Part shown: positions 17,192-25,757 of the stretch, in pieces | Layout of the letters: each line of letters starts with the position of its first letter | Position numbering within the stretch: position 1 is the first letter of the stretch | Assembly (NCBI GenBank): GCA_965276835.1 | Contig: OZ255631.1 | Span: 2,666,001-2,730,000, forward strand | Length of the DNA stretch: 64,000 bases | Source: BOG-932 sp965276835 | Lineage (GTDB): Bacteria > Pseudomonadota > Alphaproteobacteria > BOG-932 > Roseiterribacteraceae | Reading direction: 5' to 3' | Notes under the pieces: generated by a model | Seen by the model: the letters and a program-made list of their open reading frames with translations, nothing else | Databases searched by the model: none | Told to the model about the DNA's origin: nothing | Translations under genes and position numbers: made by a program

Positions 17192-18298
17192 ATGACACGC
17201 ACACCGACCCGCCGCGCGCCCGAGGCGCTGTTTCAGCCTGCCCAGATCGGCGATATCGCGGTCAAGAACCGCATCGTCATGTCGCCGATGACCCGCGCCC
17301 GGGCGGGCGACGGGCTGGAGCCCGTGGCGCTCAACGCCGAATATTACGCACAGCGCGCGACGGCGGGGCTGATCATCACCGAGGCGACCCAGGTGTCGGT
17401 CGAGGCCCAGGGCTATATCGACACGCCCGGCCTGTTCACCCCCGGCCAGGTACGCGGCTGGAAAGAGGTCAATGCCGCCGTTCACGCGGCGGGCGGCAAG
17501 ATCGTGGTGCAGCTTTGGCATACCGGCCGCATGTCGCACACCTCGTTCCAACCCGACGGCCGGGCGCCGGGCGCACCGTCGGCGGTGCGCGCCAATTCCA
17601 AGGTGTTCGTGGCGGGCGAGGGCTTCACCGACACCTCGACCCCGCGCGCGCTGGAGCTCGGCGAACTGCCGCAGGTGATCGACGACTTCCGCTCGACCTG
17701 CGCCAAGGCGCTGGAGGCCGGCTTCGACGGCGTCGAAATCCACGGCGCCCACGGCTACCTGCTGGACAGCTTCCTGCGCGATGGGGCGAACCATCGCACC
17801 GACGCCTATGGCGGTTCGATCGAGAACCGGTCGCGGCTGTTGCTGGAAGTGACCGAGGCCTGCGTCAAGGAAATCGGCGGCGGACGGCTGGGCATCCGCC
17901 TGTCCCCGGTATCGCCGGCGGGCGACAGCCATGACAGCAACCCGCAACCTTTGTTCGAGCATATCGTCGAACGGCTGAACCCGATGGGCCTGGGCTTCAT
18001 CGACATTGTCGAGGGCGCGACCGGCGGGCCGCGCGACAACGCGCCGTTCGACTATGCCGCGCTGCGCGACCGCTATGACGGCGCCTGGATGGTCAATAAC
18101 GGCTATAACCGCGAGATGGCGCTGGGCGTCATCGCCAGCGGCGAGGCCGACTTCGTCGCCTTCGGGCGGCCCTTCATCGCCAATCCGGACCTGGTGCGGC
18201 GCCTGAGGAAAGACCTGCCGCTGGCCGAACTGGACCCGGCCACGACCTATGGCAAGGGCGCGCCCGGCTATACGACCTATCCCGCCTTGGCGGACTAA
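17192..18298 (+). CDS. nemA: Old Yellow Enzyme family alkene reductase
   Basis: FMN-dependent NAD(P)H oxidoreductase that reduces activated C=C bonds or nitro groups. A TIM barrel with the OYE landmarks: NRIVMSPMTR near residue 30, the FMN-binding QLWHTGRMSH, and GVEIHGAHGYLLDSFL, whose two histidines bind the phenolic or carbonyl oxygen of the substrate as in PETN reductase. The NRTDAYGGSIENR-type motif appears as NHRTDAYGGSIENR. Length 368 is normal. A second, more distant OYE lies at 49098-50231. The substrate is unknown. Confidence 0.92.
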   Translation: MTRTPTRRAPEALFQPAQIGDIAVKNRIVMSPMTRARAGDGLEPVALNAEYYAQRATAGLIITEATQVSVEAQGYIDTPGLFTPGQVRGWKEVNAAVHAAGGKIVVQLWHTGRMSHTSFQPDGRAPGAPSAVRANSKVFVAGEGFTDTSTPRALELGELPQVIDDFRSTCAKALEAGFDGVEIHGAHGYLLDSFLRDGANHRTDAYGGSIENRSRLLLEVTEACVKEIGGGRLGIRLSPVSPAGDSHDSNPQPLFEHIVERLNPMGLGFIDIVEGATGGPRDNAPFDYAALRDRYDGAWMVNNGYNREMALGVIASGEADFVAFGRPFIANPDLVRRLRKDLPLAELDPATTYGKGAPGYTTYPALAD

Positions 18299-18307
18299 GC
18301 AGGATCC

Positions 18308-19687
18308 ATGCCGGGCCGGGCAATATTGGCATGGCTGGCGAACAGGCCGCGCGTCGTATTACTGGCCATCGTGGCGGCGGGCCTGCTGATCACCGCGCTG
18401 CATCGCGGCCCGCTCTATGCCGGTGGCGACGGCCCGGATTATCTGGCCGGGGCCTATCACCTGTACCACAATCATGTGTTCTCCCAGGCGGAAACGCCGG
18501 ACGCCGTGCCGGCGGGGATCGGCCGGGAACCGCTCTATAGCTTGGCGCTTGCCGGCCTGATGGCGATCGATCCCGGCTTGCGGAGCTATACGACCGACTG
18601 CATCCGCACCGCGTGCGACGTGCAAATCTATCGCTCGGCGGCGCTGCTTAATCTGGCGCTGATCGTGCTGAATGGCGTCGTCCTCTATTTCGTTGGGGCA
18701 CGGGCGACCGGGCGCGAGCTGGGCGGGCTGGTGGCCGCCGGCTATGTGCTGTTCAACCTGCAGACGAACAAAGGCTGGGGGCCGATCGCGTCCGACCGGC
18801 TTGCGGTGCTGGCGCTCAGCCTGGCGATGCTGGCGGTTGCCTACGCCTGGGGCACGCGCGGCTGGCGCTGGCTTCCGGTCGGGCTGGCGCTGGCCATGCT
18901 GACGCTGACCAAGGCCGTTTTCCTGTATTTCACGCTCGCCGCCGTCGCCATTGCCGTGGTCGTCGCGCTCGCCAACCGGCTGCCGGTGCGAAGGGTCGCC
19001 CCGGCAGCCGTCCTGACCGTCGCTGTCTTCGCCGCGATCGTCGGGGGGTGGACGGCGCGCAACGCGCAGATTTCGGGGCAATGGCGGTTGACCGATGCGC
19101 GCGGCGGCATCGCGCTGAACACGCGCGAGGTCTTCAACCATATGAGCGCACCACAATACGCCGCCAGCTTCGTCTATTGGATGCGCGGCCCGGGCGAGGG
19201 GCTTGCCCGCAAGCTGTTTCCGCCGGCGGTCGTCAAGCCGTTCGACCTGGGGCAGCCGGGCGGGTTTTACGATGTCGGACAGAACGGCTACGGCATTCGC
19301 GTGGCCGACCGCATGAAGGCGACCGGCGAGGATTACTGGACGGCGGAACACGCGGTCGAGCATGAGGTCCGCGGTGCGATCCTTGAGCGCCCCCTGACCC
19401 ACTTGGCGACGACGATCCCGCTGTTCTATCGCGGCATCTGGGGCGACGAATTCGTCGTGATCGGCCTGCCGCTATTTTTCGCCGCTGTCGTCGTGGCGGC
19501 GCGCGAACGGAACTGGCTGATGCTGGCCCTGCTGTCAGCCGGCGCTTTTAATCTGGTATTCTATGCGGCTTTCAGCTTGAACATTCCGCGCTATCAGATG
19601 ACGGCGCTGCCGTCGGTCGCGATCGGCGTTGGCTACATGGCGACGCGGTTCGCCGCCAGGCGGCGCAATCGGAAACTGCCTACCTAA
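18308..19687 (+). CDS. Multi-pass membrane protein, GT-C glycosyltransferase-like
   Basis: A 459-residue integral membrane protein with about ten hydrophobic helices. The large first periplasmic loop begins with YAGGDGPDYLAGAYHLY, in the position of the catalytic DxD/DE of lipid-linked GT-C (family 39-like) transferases. That and the overall topology are the only basis for the call. It follows the OYE gene by nine bases, probably co-transcribed, although a functional link is not apparent. Confidence 0.72.
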   Translation: MPGRAILAWLANRPRVVLLAIVAAGLLITALHRGPLYAGGDGPDYLAGAYHLYHNHVFSQAETPDAVPAGIGREPLYSLALAGLMAIDPGLRSYTTDCIRTACDVQIYRSAALLNLALIVLNGVVLYFVGARATGRELGGLVAAGYVLFNLQTNKGWGPIASDRLAVLALSLAMLAVAYAWGTRGWRWLPVGLALAMLTLTKAVFLYFTLAAVAIAVVVALANRLPVRRVAPAAVLTVAVFAAIVGGWTARNAQISGQWRLTDARGGIALNTREVFNHMSAPQYAASFVYWMRGPGEGLARKLFPPAVVKPFDLGQPGGFYDVGQNGYGIRVADRMKATGEDYWTAEHAVEHEVRGAILERPLTHLATTIPLFYRGIWGDEFVVIGLPLFFAAVVVAARERNWLMLALLSAGAFNLVFYAAFSLNIPRYQMTALPSVAIGVGYMATRFAARRRNRKLPT

Positions 19688-19701
19688 CAACGGGGAAGAT
19701 T

Positions 19702-20082
19702 ATGGACGCGGAAAAAGGCAAACGGCTGGTTCGGGAATTCCTGAACCTGCTGCATTCGGGCGATGCCGACGGCGCGCTGGCGCTGGCGACGGACAAGCCG
19801 AAGCTGTTCATCTTCAACAACGAGGTACCGGACGGCTTCCGCATGCTGGCCGGCATTATCCCGTCGATGTTCGACGGCCTGCCGACCCGCGAATTCACCG
19901 CGCAATATGTCGACGGCAACACGGTCATCAGCCGGATCACCATCCGCGGCAAGACCAAGGGCGGCGAGGAATACCAGAACTACTACGCGTTCTTCGTCGA
20001 TTTCGAGGGCGACAAGGTCGCCGCGATGACCGAATACATGGACAGCGCCTACGCCAATGCGAAGTTTGCGCCGCCGAGCTGA
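19702..20082 (+). CDS. NTF2-like (SnoaL-type) protein
   Basis: A 126-residue cone-fold protein. It starts MDAEKGKRLVREFLNLLHSG, has the central motif VPDGFRMLAGIIPSMFDG, and ends with the strand FVDFEGDKVAAMTEYMDSAYA, the usual SnoaL-like ending. Such proteins are small isomerases, hydrolases or binding domains. The active residues cannot be assigned here. It follows the membrane protein by 14 bases. Confidence 0.85.
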   Translation: MDAEKGKRLVREFLNLLHSGDADGALALATDKPKLFIFNNEVPDGFRMLAGIIPSMFDGLPTREFTAQYVDGNTVISRITIRGKTKGGEEYQNYYAFFVDFEGDKVAAMTEYMDSAYANAKFAPPS

Positions 20083-20093
20083 GGTGCGTTTGC

Positions 20094-20549
20094 TTAGGCC
20101 GGACTCTCGCCGAGAGCCTCGGCCAAAAGCGGAGATAGCTGGGCCGCGAACGGATTAACGATCGTGACACCGCCTAACGTACGCCCGCTCTGGCCGTCTT
20201 CGCTCAGCAAAAGCCTGCATTCCGCGCGCTTGGCCGTGGCCCAGATCATGGCGTCCCAGAATGACCAAGAATGGGCGGCCACGGTATCGATGGCATCTGT
20301 CAGGCAAACTTCGTCAGCTGCGAATACCGGCACCGTATCGCGCCATTCCTGAATGATGTCGGCTGCCTTGGCCGGCGAGACCCGATGCTTTCCAGTTAAA
20401 GCGCGAAACAGTTCAGCCAGCGCCTGCAAGGTTATGATGCAATCCCGCCCACGTGATCGTCGGATCAAATCCAGCGCGATCCGGTGCCGTTCCCCAGCCT
20501 GGTTGTCGATCGCATAAACCAGGATATTGGTGTCGAACGTGAAGCGCAT
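20094..20549 (-). CDS. vapC: PIN-domain toxin, VapC family
   Basis: Probable endoribonuclease. The four acidic positions of PIN domains are visible: D5 in FTFDTNILVYA, E46 in LAELFRAL, D99 in WDAMIWATA and the C-terminal D near LLLSEDGQ. Length 151 is slightly long because of a C-terminal extension (PLLAEALGESPA). It lies three bases downstream of its antitoxin gene. Confidence 0.9.
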   Translation of the reverse strand: MRFTFDTNILVYAIDNQAGERHRIALDLIRRSRGRDCIITLQALAELFRALTGKHRVSPAKAADIIQEWRDTVPVFAADEVCLTDAIDTVAAHSWSFWDAMIWATAKRAECRLLLSEDGQSGRTLGGVTIVNPFAAQLSPLLAEALGESPA

Positions 20550-20552
20550 AAA

Positions 20553-20798
20553 TCAGCGATCGTAGAGTTCGTCGCGCGCGAATGTTTCGCCGCCAAGCGG
20601 AAGGCCGGATTCGAGCGTCGTCATAAGACGATCCCACGCATGAAGCTTCTTTCTGGCGTCAGACGGCGGCCGATAGGGTGCCAGTTGCGCAACCGGTTGG
20701 CCACGCCGCGTAATGACAATCACTTCACCTTGGGCGGCTCGACCGAGAATGTCCGAAAAATGCTGATTAGCGTCGCGGGCTGAAATAATGCGGCCCAT
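20553..20798 (-). CDS. Phd/YefM-type antitoxin
   Basis: An 81-residue antitoxin. The N-terminal fold is recognisable: ISARDANQHFSDILGRAAQGEVIVITRRGQPVA, given here as ISARDANQHFS and VIVITRRGQPVAQL. The C-terminal half (WDRLMTTLESG to DELYDR) is the likely toxin-neutralising region. It is the first gene of the operon, with a palindrome immediately upstream. Confidence 0.9.
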   Translation of the reverse strand: MGRIISARDANQHFSDILGRAAQGEVIVITRRGQPVAQLAPYRPPSDARKKLHAWDRLMTTLESGLPLGGETFARDELYDR

Positions 20799-20812
20799 CG
20801 ATCATCACTCAC

Positions 20813-20830
20813 TGTAGTTACATCACTACA
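20813..20830 (-). promoter_or_regulatory. Palindromic operator upstream of the antitoxin gene
   Basis: TGTAGT (20813-20818) and ACTACA (20825-20830) form a perfect inverted repeat with a six-base spacer, 15 bases ahead of the antitoxin ATG. On the minus strand TTGACG lies about 17 bases upstream of its edge, so the palindrome would cover the -10 region. This is the expected autoregulatory site for a Phd antitoxin. Confidence 0.55.
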
Positions 20831-20876
20831 ATGGTCTCTTTACGCTCGCCGTCAAGGTCATTCGAGGAGAATCACC

Positions 20877-21716
20877 TCAAGCGAACGCAGGCCGTCTCGA
20901 CACCACCGTCGGCAGGGCCTGAGCCAACCGCCCACCGACCCGCACCGGCTCGATGCGCTTGGCCAAGCCGGTCAGATCGTCCGTCTCCACGAACGCGCCG
21001 CAGATCGTCGCCGGGCCTTCCGCCGGGGTCAGGCGTTCGCCGGGCATCTTGCGGACGAATTTCGATACCGCGGCCGATTTTTCCATTCCGATGACGCTGT
21101 CATAGTCGCCGCACATGCCGGCGTCGCTCATGTAGGCGGTGCCGCCCGGAAAAATCTGCTGGTCGGCGGTCGGCACGTGGGTGTGGGTGCCGACGACGAA
21201 GGAGGCGCGGCCGTCGCAGAAATGGCCGAACGCCATCTTTTCGCTGTTGGCCTCGCCATGCACATCGACGATCACCGCCTGGCACGCGCGGCCCATCGGG
21301 TTCTGTTTCAGGATCTTGTCCAGCCCGGCGAACGGGTCGCCCAGCGGGTCCATGAACAGCCGGCACATCAGATTGACGACCAGCACGCGGCGGCCGTCGC
21401 GGGCCTGGAGGATGACCGCGCCCTTGCCGGGCGTACCCTCGGGGAAGTTGATCGGGCGCAGCAGTCGCTGGTCGCGTTCGATATAGGGAATGATCTCTTT
21501 CTTGTCCCAGATGTGATTGCCGGTGGTGATGCAATCGACCCCGGCGGCATACAGATCCTTGGCGATGGTCTCGCTGATGCCGAACCCGTGGGCCGCGTTC
21601 TCACCGTTCACCACGACGAAATCGAGGTCCAGCTTGCGGCGCAGATCGGGCATCTGGGCGATGACGGCCTCGCGGCCGGTGCGCCCCATGATGTCGCCCA
21701 GGAAAAGAAGCCTCAT
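20877..21716 (-). CDS. ymdB: YmdB-type metallophosphoesterase (TIGR00282)
   Basis: Dimetal phosphodiesterase of the family that hydrolyses 2',3'-cyclic nucleotides in Bacillus. Metal-ligand motifs are in order: FLGDIMGRTGRE (D8), VNGENAAHGFG, TTGNHIWDKKE, VDVHGEANSEK and VGTHTHVPTADQQI. Length 279 is normal. In alphaproteobacteria the gene is often found beside ssrS and zapA, as here. Confidence 0.93.
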   Translation of the reverse strand: MRLLFLGDIMGRTGREAVIAQMPDLRRKLDLDFVVVNGENAAHGFGISETIAKDLYAAGVDCITTGNHIWDKKEIIPYIERDQRLLRPINFPEGTPGKGAVILQARDGRRVLVVNLMCRLFMDPLGDPFAGLDKILKQNPMGRACQAVIVDVHGEANSEKMAFGHFCDGRASFVVGTHTHVPTADQQIFPGGTAYMSDAGMCGDYDSVIGMEKSAAVSKFVRKMPGERLTPAEGPATICGAFVETDDLTGLAKRIEPVRVGGRLAQALPTVVSRRPAFA

Positions 21717-21743
21717 TGCGGTATCTTTGGAAAAGGGAGAAGT

Positions 21744-21905
21744 GGAAGGATCCGCACGGTCGTTGGCGTATGCTATCCACAGTGGCCCTGTTTACCAGGG
21801 GGGAACCATATACCCGGACCACGGTCCGGACAGGGACAGCTCCCAATGTGAATAATTACGGCCCCTGGGATAAAGCTGGCCTGACGGGCCGCACAGAAAC
21901 CTTCC
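21744..21905 (-). ncRNA. ssrS: Probable 6S RNA (ssrS)
   Basis: Position and shape support this call. It lies directly downstream of zapA on the same strand, where alphaproteobacterial 6S RNA genes are found. The transcript would be about 162 bases, closed by GGAAGG (21905-21900) pairing with CCTTCC (21749-21744). It has a strong terminal hairpin, CCGGACC/GGTCCGG (21814-21829), and side hairpins at 21786-21800 and 21878-21890, as expected for a rod with a central bubble. There is no open frame with support here. Exact ends are uncertain. Confidence 0.6.
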
Positions 21906-21914
21906 GGTTCTAAT

Positions 21915-22250
21915 CTAGGCTCGCGCCAGCCGCTCCGCAATGACCGCGATCCGATCGGTCAGGTGGTCGACCGCGGCGATCAGCACATCCTGGTCGTTAT
22001 CGGCGCCGTTTTGCGGCGGAGCGGCGACTTGCGGGATGCCGCCAGCGGCCTCGCTCAATTCATCCGCCAGCATCAGCCCGGCCAGGACCAGCAGATGGGT
22101 TTCGCCGACCGCGCCGGTCGGATTGGGCCCGACCAGCTGGCGCACGCGGGCATCGACCATGCCGGCCAGTTCGCGGACGCGATCTTCCTCGCCGTCGCCG
22201 CACGCCACGGCATAAAGCCGCCCGTTGATGCTGATATCGACCTTAGGCAC
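21915..22250 (-). CDS. zapA: Cell division protein ZapA
   Basis: Small cytoplasmic protein that bundles FtsZ filaments. It opens VDISINGRLYAVACGDGEEDRV, seen as VDISINGRLY, the conserved ZapA head, followed by VRELAGMVDARV and a helical region with LLVLAGLMLADEL. The C-terminal coiled coil ends in HLTDRIAVIAERLARA. Its 111 residues suit the family. It forms an operon with the short coiled-coil gene upstream. Confidence 0.93.
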   Translation of the reverse strand: MPKVDISINGRLYAVACGDGEEDRVRELAGMVDARVRQLVGPNPTGAVGETHLLVLAGLMLADELSEAAGGIPQVAAPPQNGADNDQDVLIAAVDHLTDRIAVIAERLARA

Positions 22251-22267
22251 GTGTTTTGGACTTCCCG

Positions 22268-22459
22268 TTAATCGGCAAGCGCGGTTTCGAGTCGCTCGAT
22301 CATCAGGTCGAGCTGACGGGCAACCGCCTCGTTATCTTTCTTGGGCGCCGCGGCGGCCGCGGGCCTGGGACGCGCGGAAACGGCGGAATCCAGACGATCG
22401 ATCGCCTGATCCAGTCGTTCCAGCGCATCGCGCAACCGGTCGGAAACATTTGTTGTCAT
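22268..22459 (-). CDS. Short coiled-coil protein upstream of zapA (DUF4164-like)
   Basis: A 63-residue helical protein. RLRDALERLDQAIDRLDSAV and VARQLDLMIERLETALAD form two heptad-rich helices joined by an Ala/Pro/Lys linker. GAGG precedes the ATG at 22459. A protein of this kind in front of zapA is a standing feature of alphaproteobacteria. Its role in division is inferred from position only. Confidence 0.82.
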   Translation of the reverse strand: MTTNVSDRLRDALERLDQAIDRLDSAVSARPRPAAAAAPKKDNEAVARQLDLMIERLETALAD

Positions 22460-22487
22460 GACGCCTCGCACGTCCCCATCCGCAACG

Positions 22488-22516
22488 ACACTATGGGCGG
22501 TATAGTGTTCCGTCAA
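22488..22516 (-). promoter_or_regulatory. Probable promoter of the zapA operon, overlapping a palindrome
   Basis: On the minus strand TTGACG (22516-22511) and TAGTGT (22493-22488) are separated by 17 bases. The spacer and -10 box overlap a perfect inverted repeat, ACACTAT/ATAGTGT (22488-22494 and 22502-22508), which could be an operator. Confidence 0.45.
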
Positions 22517-22700
22517 TGCAATGGCTTGGTTCGGCCATTTCGGTCGTCCAATGCAAGAAAATTCGCGATATAGGCGACAGATTACGGCTTTGCGGGTTTT
22601 GGCATAGGGGCAATTCCGAAACGCCGGTTGACGGCGCTTTGATGTGAATTGCATGGTGCCGCGTTTCCAGGCGGCAGGACACTCACAGCGGAGTTATATG

Positions 22701-24698
22701 ATGGCTGACAAGGCGACGACCGTGGATCATGACCAGCTGGCCAATGCGATTCGTTTTCTAACGTTGGATGCCGTCGAAAAGGCGAATTCCGGCCATCCAG
22801 GCTTGCCGATGGGCATGGCCGACGTCGCCACCGTCCTCTACGGCAAATTCCTGAAATACGACCCGGCCGATCCCACCTGGCCGGACCGCGACCGATTCGT
22901 CCTGTCGGCCGGCCACGGGTCGATGCTGCTCTATTCGCTGAACTACCTCACCGGCTATGCGCGGATGACGCTGGACGAGCTGAAGCAGTTCCGCCAACTG
23001 GGCAGCCGCACGCCGGGCCATCCCGAGCATGACCTGTCCTGCGGGATCGAAACCACCACCGGGCCGCTGGGCCAGGGCCTGGCCACCGCCGTGGGCATGG
23101 CGATCGCGGAAAAGCACACGGAAGCCCGGTTCGAAGGGCTTGTCGATCACTTCACCTATGTGATCGCCAGCGACGGCGACATGGAAGAAGGCGTCAGCCA
23201 TGAGGCCTGTTCGCTGGCCGGGCATCTCAGCCTTGGCAAGATGATCGTTTTCTATGACGACAACGGCATTTCGATCGACGGCCACACCTCGCTCTCGTTC
23301 TCCGACGACACCCCTGCCCGCTTCACGGCCTATGGCTGGCACGTTCAGCGGATCGACGGGCACAACACCAGCGCCATCGCCGCCGCCATTGCCGCGGCGC
23401 AAAGCGATCCCCGCCCGTCCTTCATCGCCTGCAAGACGGTCATCGGTTTCGGCTCGCCCAACCGGGCCGGAACGCACGAAGCGCATTCCAATGCGTTCGG
23501 GCCCGAAGAGCTGAAGGCGACCCGCGAGAGTTTGAACTGGCCCTACGGCCCGTTCGAGGTTCCTGACGATATCCTGACTGCCTGGCGCAACTTCGGAAAG
23601 CGGGGCGCGCCGGTGCGCAAGGCGTGGCAGGACACGCTGAAATCGGTCAGCGCGGAAAAGCGCAGCGACTTCATGAAAGCCGTAGCCTGCATGTTGCCCG
23701 CAGGTTTGGCGGATGCCTTCACGACGTTCAAGAAGGAAGCCGCGGCGTCCAAGCCCAAGGTGGCCACGCGTCAGGCCTCCGGCAGCGTCCTCTCGGCGAT
23801 TGTTCCCGTCGTGTCCGAACTGATCGGCGGGTCGGCCGACCTGACGCCGTCGAACAACACCAAGGTCAAGAATTTTCCGGAAATCCAGACCGGGTCGTTC
23901 GGCGGCCGCTACATCCATTTCGGCATTCGCGAATTCGGCATGTGCGCGGCGATGAACGGCATGGCGCTGCATGGCGGCATCATCCCCTATGGCGGCACGT
24001 TCCTGTGCTTCTCGGACTACGCCCGCCCGGCGATCCGGCTGGCCGCCTTGATGAAGCAGCGGGTCGTGTTCGTGATGACGCACGATTCGATCGGCCTGGG
24101 CGAAGACGGCCCGACTCACCAACCGGTCGAGCACCTGGCGGCGCTGCGCGCCATCCCCAACCTGCTGGTGATGCGCCCGGCCGACACGATCGAGACGGCG
24201 GAATGCTGGGAGATCGCGATGAACCATGCCGACCGGCCGACCTTGCTGGCCCTGTCGCGGCAAGCCGTGCCCGCGCTGCGCGAGGATTACGCCGAGAACA
24301 AATCGTCCAAAGGCGCCTATATTCTGGACGCGGCCGAGGGCAAGGAGCAGGTCCGCATCTTCGCCACCGGCACCGAGGTTTCGATCGCCCGCGATGCGCG
24401 CAAATTGCTTACCGACAAAGGAATCGGCGCCTCAGTGGTATCAATTCCCTGCTTCGACTTGTTCGAAGAGGCCGATTCGGAGTATCGCAGCCGCATCTTG
24501 GGCGGCCCCGGCTTGGTGAAAGTCGGCATCGAAGCGGCCGTGCGGTTTGGTTGGGACTCGGTTATCGGTCCCGAGGGCATATTTATCGGGATGCACAGTT
24601 TCGGTGAATCGGCGCCCGCGCCCGACCTTTACAAGCATTTCGACATCACCGCGGAAGCGGTGGCCGGCGCGGCTTCGGCACGGCTCGATAAAAAATGA
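22701..24698 (+). CDS. tkt: Transketolase
   Basis: Thiamine-diphosphate enzyme moving two-carbon units in the pentose phosphate and Calvin-type pathways. Visible landmarks: the N-terminal HDQLANAIRFLTLDAVEKANSGHPG region (cite: KANSGHPGLPMGMAD), GPLGQGLATAVGMA, the ThDP motif SDGDMEEGVSHEA and the C-terminal THDSIGLGEDGPTHQPVE. The ATG at 22701 stands seven bases after GGAG; an ATG directly before it is equally possible. Length 665 is normal. It is followed ten bases later by gap. Confidence 0.97.
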   Translation: MADKATTVDHDQLANAIRFLTLDAVEKANSGHPGLPMGMADVATVLYGKFLKYDPADPTWPDRDRFVLSAGHGSMLLYSLNYLTGYARMTLDELKQFRQLGSRTPGHPEHDLSCGIETTTGPLGQGLATAVGMAIAEKHTEARFEGLVDHFTYVIASDGDMEEGVSHEACSLAGHLSLGKMIVFYDDNGISIDGHTSLSFSDDTPARFTAYGWHVQRIDGHNTSAIAAAIAAAQSDPRPSFIACKTVIGFGSPNRAGTHEAHSNAFGPEELKATRESLNWPYGPFEVPDDILTAWRNFGKRGAPVRKAWQDTLKSVSAEKRSDFMKAVACMLPAGLADAFTTFKKEAAASKPKVATRQASGSVLSAIVPVVSELIGGSADLTPSNNTKVKNFPEIQTGSFGGRYIHFGIREFGMCAAMNGMALHGGIIPYGGTFLCFSDYARPAIRLAALMKQRVVFVMTHDSIGLGEDGPTHQPVEHLAALRAIPNLLVMRPADTIETAECWEIAMNHADRPTLLALSRQAVPALREDYAENKSSKGAYILDAAEGKEQVRIFATGTEVSIARDARKLLTDKGIGASVVSIPCFDLFEEADSEYRSRILGGPGLVKVGIEAAVRFGWDSVIGPEGIFIGMHSFGESAPAPDLYKHFDITAEAVAGAASARLDKK

Positions 24699-24708
24699 GG
24701 GTTTTTCA

Positions 24709-25719
24709 ATGACAGCTAGAGTAGCCATCAACGGCTTCGGACGTATCGGGCGGCTTGTGCTGCGCGCCGCGTTCGAGGCCGGACGCAAGGATATCGAATT
24801 CGTTGCGATCAACGACCTCGCCGACGTCGCAACCAACGCGCATCTTCTGAAGTACGACAGCGTCCACGGCCGGTTCCCCGGCACGGTCGAGGTCGAAGGC
24901 AACACGCTGATCGTCAACGGCCAGCGCATCAGCTGCACGCAGCAGCGCGACCCGGCGCAGCTTCCCTGGGCCGAGCACAAGATCGACATCGCGGCGGAAT
25001 GCTCCGGCATCTTCACCGCGCGCGACGCCGCCGCCAAGCACCTGACCGCCGGCGCCAAGAAGGTCCTGATTTCCGCCCCGGCGACGGACGAAGACCTGAC
25101 GGTGGTTTACGGCGTCAACGACGACAAGCTGAAGCCGGAACACACGATCGTGTCGAACGCGTCGTGCACCACCAACTGCCTGGCCCCAGTCGCCTTCGTG
25201 CTGCACAACGCCATCGGTATCGATCACGGTTTCATGACCACGATCCATTCCTATACCGGCGACCAGTCGACGGTCGACACGATGCACAAGGATCTGCACC
25301 GCGCCCGCGCCGCCGCGCTGAACATGATCCCGACCTCGACCGGCGCCGCCAAGGCGGTGGGCAAGGTTCTGCCCGACCTGAAGGGCAAGCTGGACGGCAC
25401 CTCGGTGCGCGTGCCCACGGCGAACGTCTCGCTGGTCGACTTCAAGTTCGTCGCCAAGCGCGCCACCAGCGTCGAGGAAATCCAGAAGGCGATCTTGGCG
25501 GCCGCCGCCAGCGGTCCGCTGAAGGGCATCCTGGGCACCTATACCGATCCGCTGGTGTCCAGCGACTTCAACCACGACCCGCACTCGTCGATCTTCGCGC
25601 TGAACGAGGTCAAGGTCATCGACGGCAGCTTCTGCCGGGTGATGAGCTGGTATGACAACGAGTGGGGCTTCTCCTGCCGCATGAGCGACACGGCGGCGAA
25701 GATGGCGGCGCTGGGGTAA
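24709..25719 (+). CDS. gap: Glyceraldehyde-3-phosphate dehydrogenase, type I
   Basis: Glycolytic enzyme producing 1,3-bisphosphoglycerate. It begins MTARVAINGFGRIGRLVLRA (Rossmann loop INGFGRIGR) and has the catalytic-cysteine motif SNASCTTNCLAP at about residue 150, the HSYTGDQ loop and the C-terminal WYDNEWGFS. Length 336 is normal. It lies directly downstream of tkt and was probably transcribed with it. No pgk follows, unlike many relatives. Confidence 0.98.
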   Translation: MTARVAINGFGRIGRLVLRAAFEAGRKDIEFVAINDLADVATNAHLLKYDSVHGRFPGTVEVEGNTLIVNGQRISCTQQRDPAQLPWAEHKIDIAAECSGIFTARDAAAKHLTAGAKKVLISAPATDEDLTVVYGVNDDKLKPEHTIVSNASCTTNCLAPVAFVLHNAIGIDHGFMTTIHSYTGDQSTVDTMHKDLHRARAAALNMIPTSTGAAKAVGKVLPDLKGKLDGTSVRVPTANVSLVDFKFVAKRATSVEEIQKAILAAAASGPLKGILGTYTDPLVSSDFNHDPHSSIFALNEVKVIDGSFCRVMSWYDNEWGFSCRMSDTAAKMAALG

Positions 25720-25757
25720 CCGGCGTTACCAGACCCGAAAACGAGAACGGCCCGGCG

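Noticed and set aside
22758..24263. 501-codon frame antisense to transketolase
   Set aside because: Shadow of tkt; the composition (Arg/Gly/His-rich) is that of a reverse frame.
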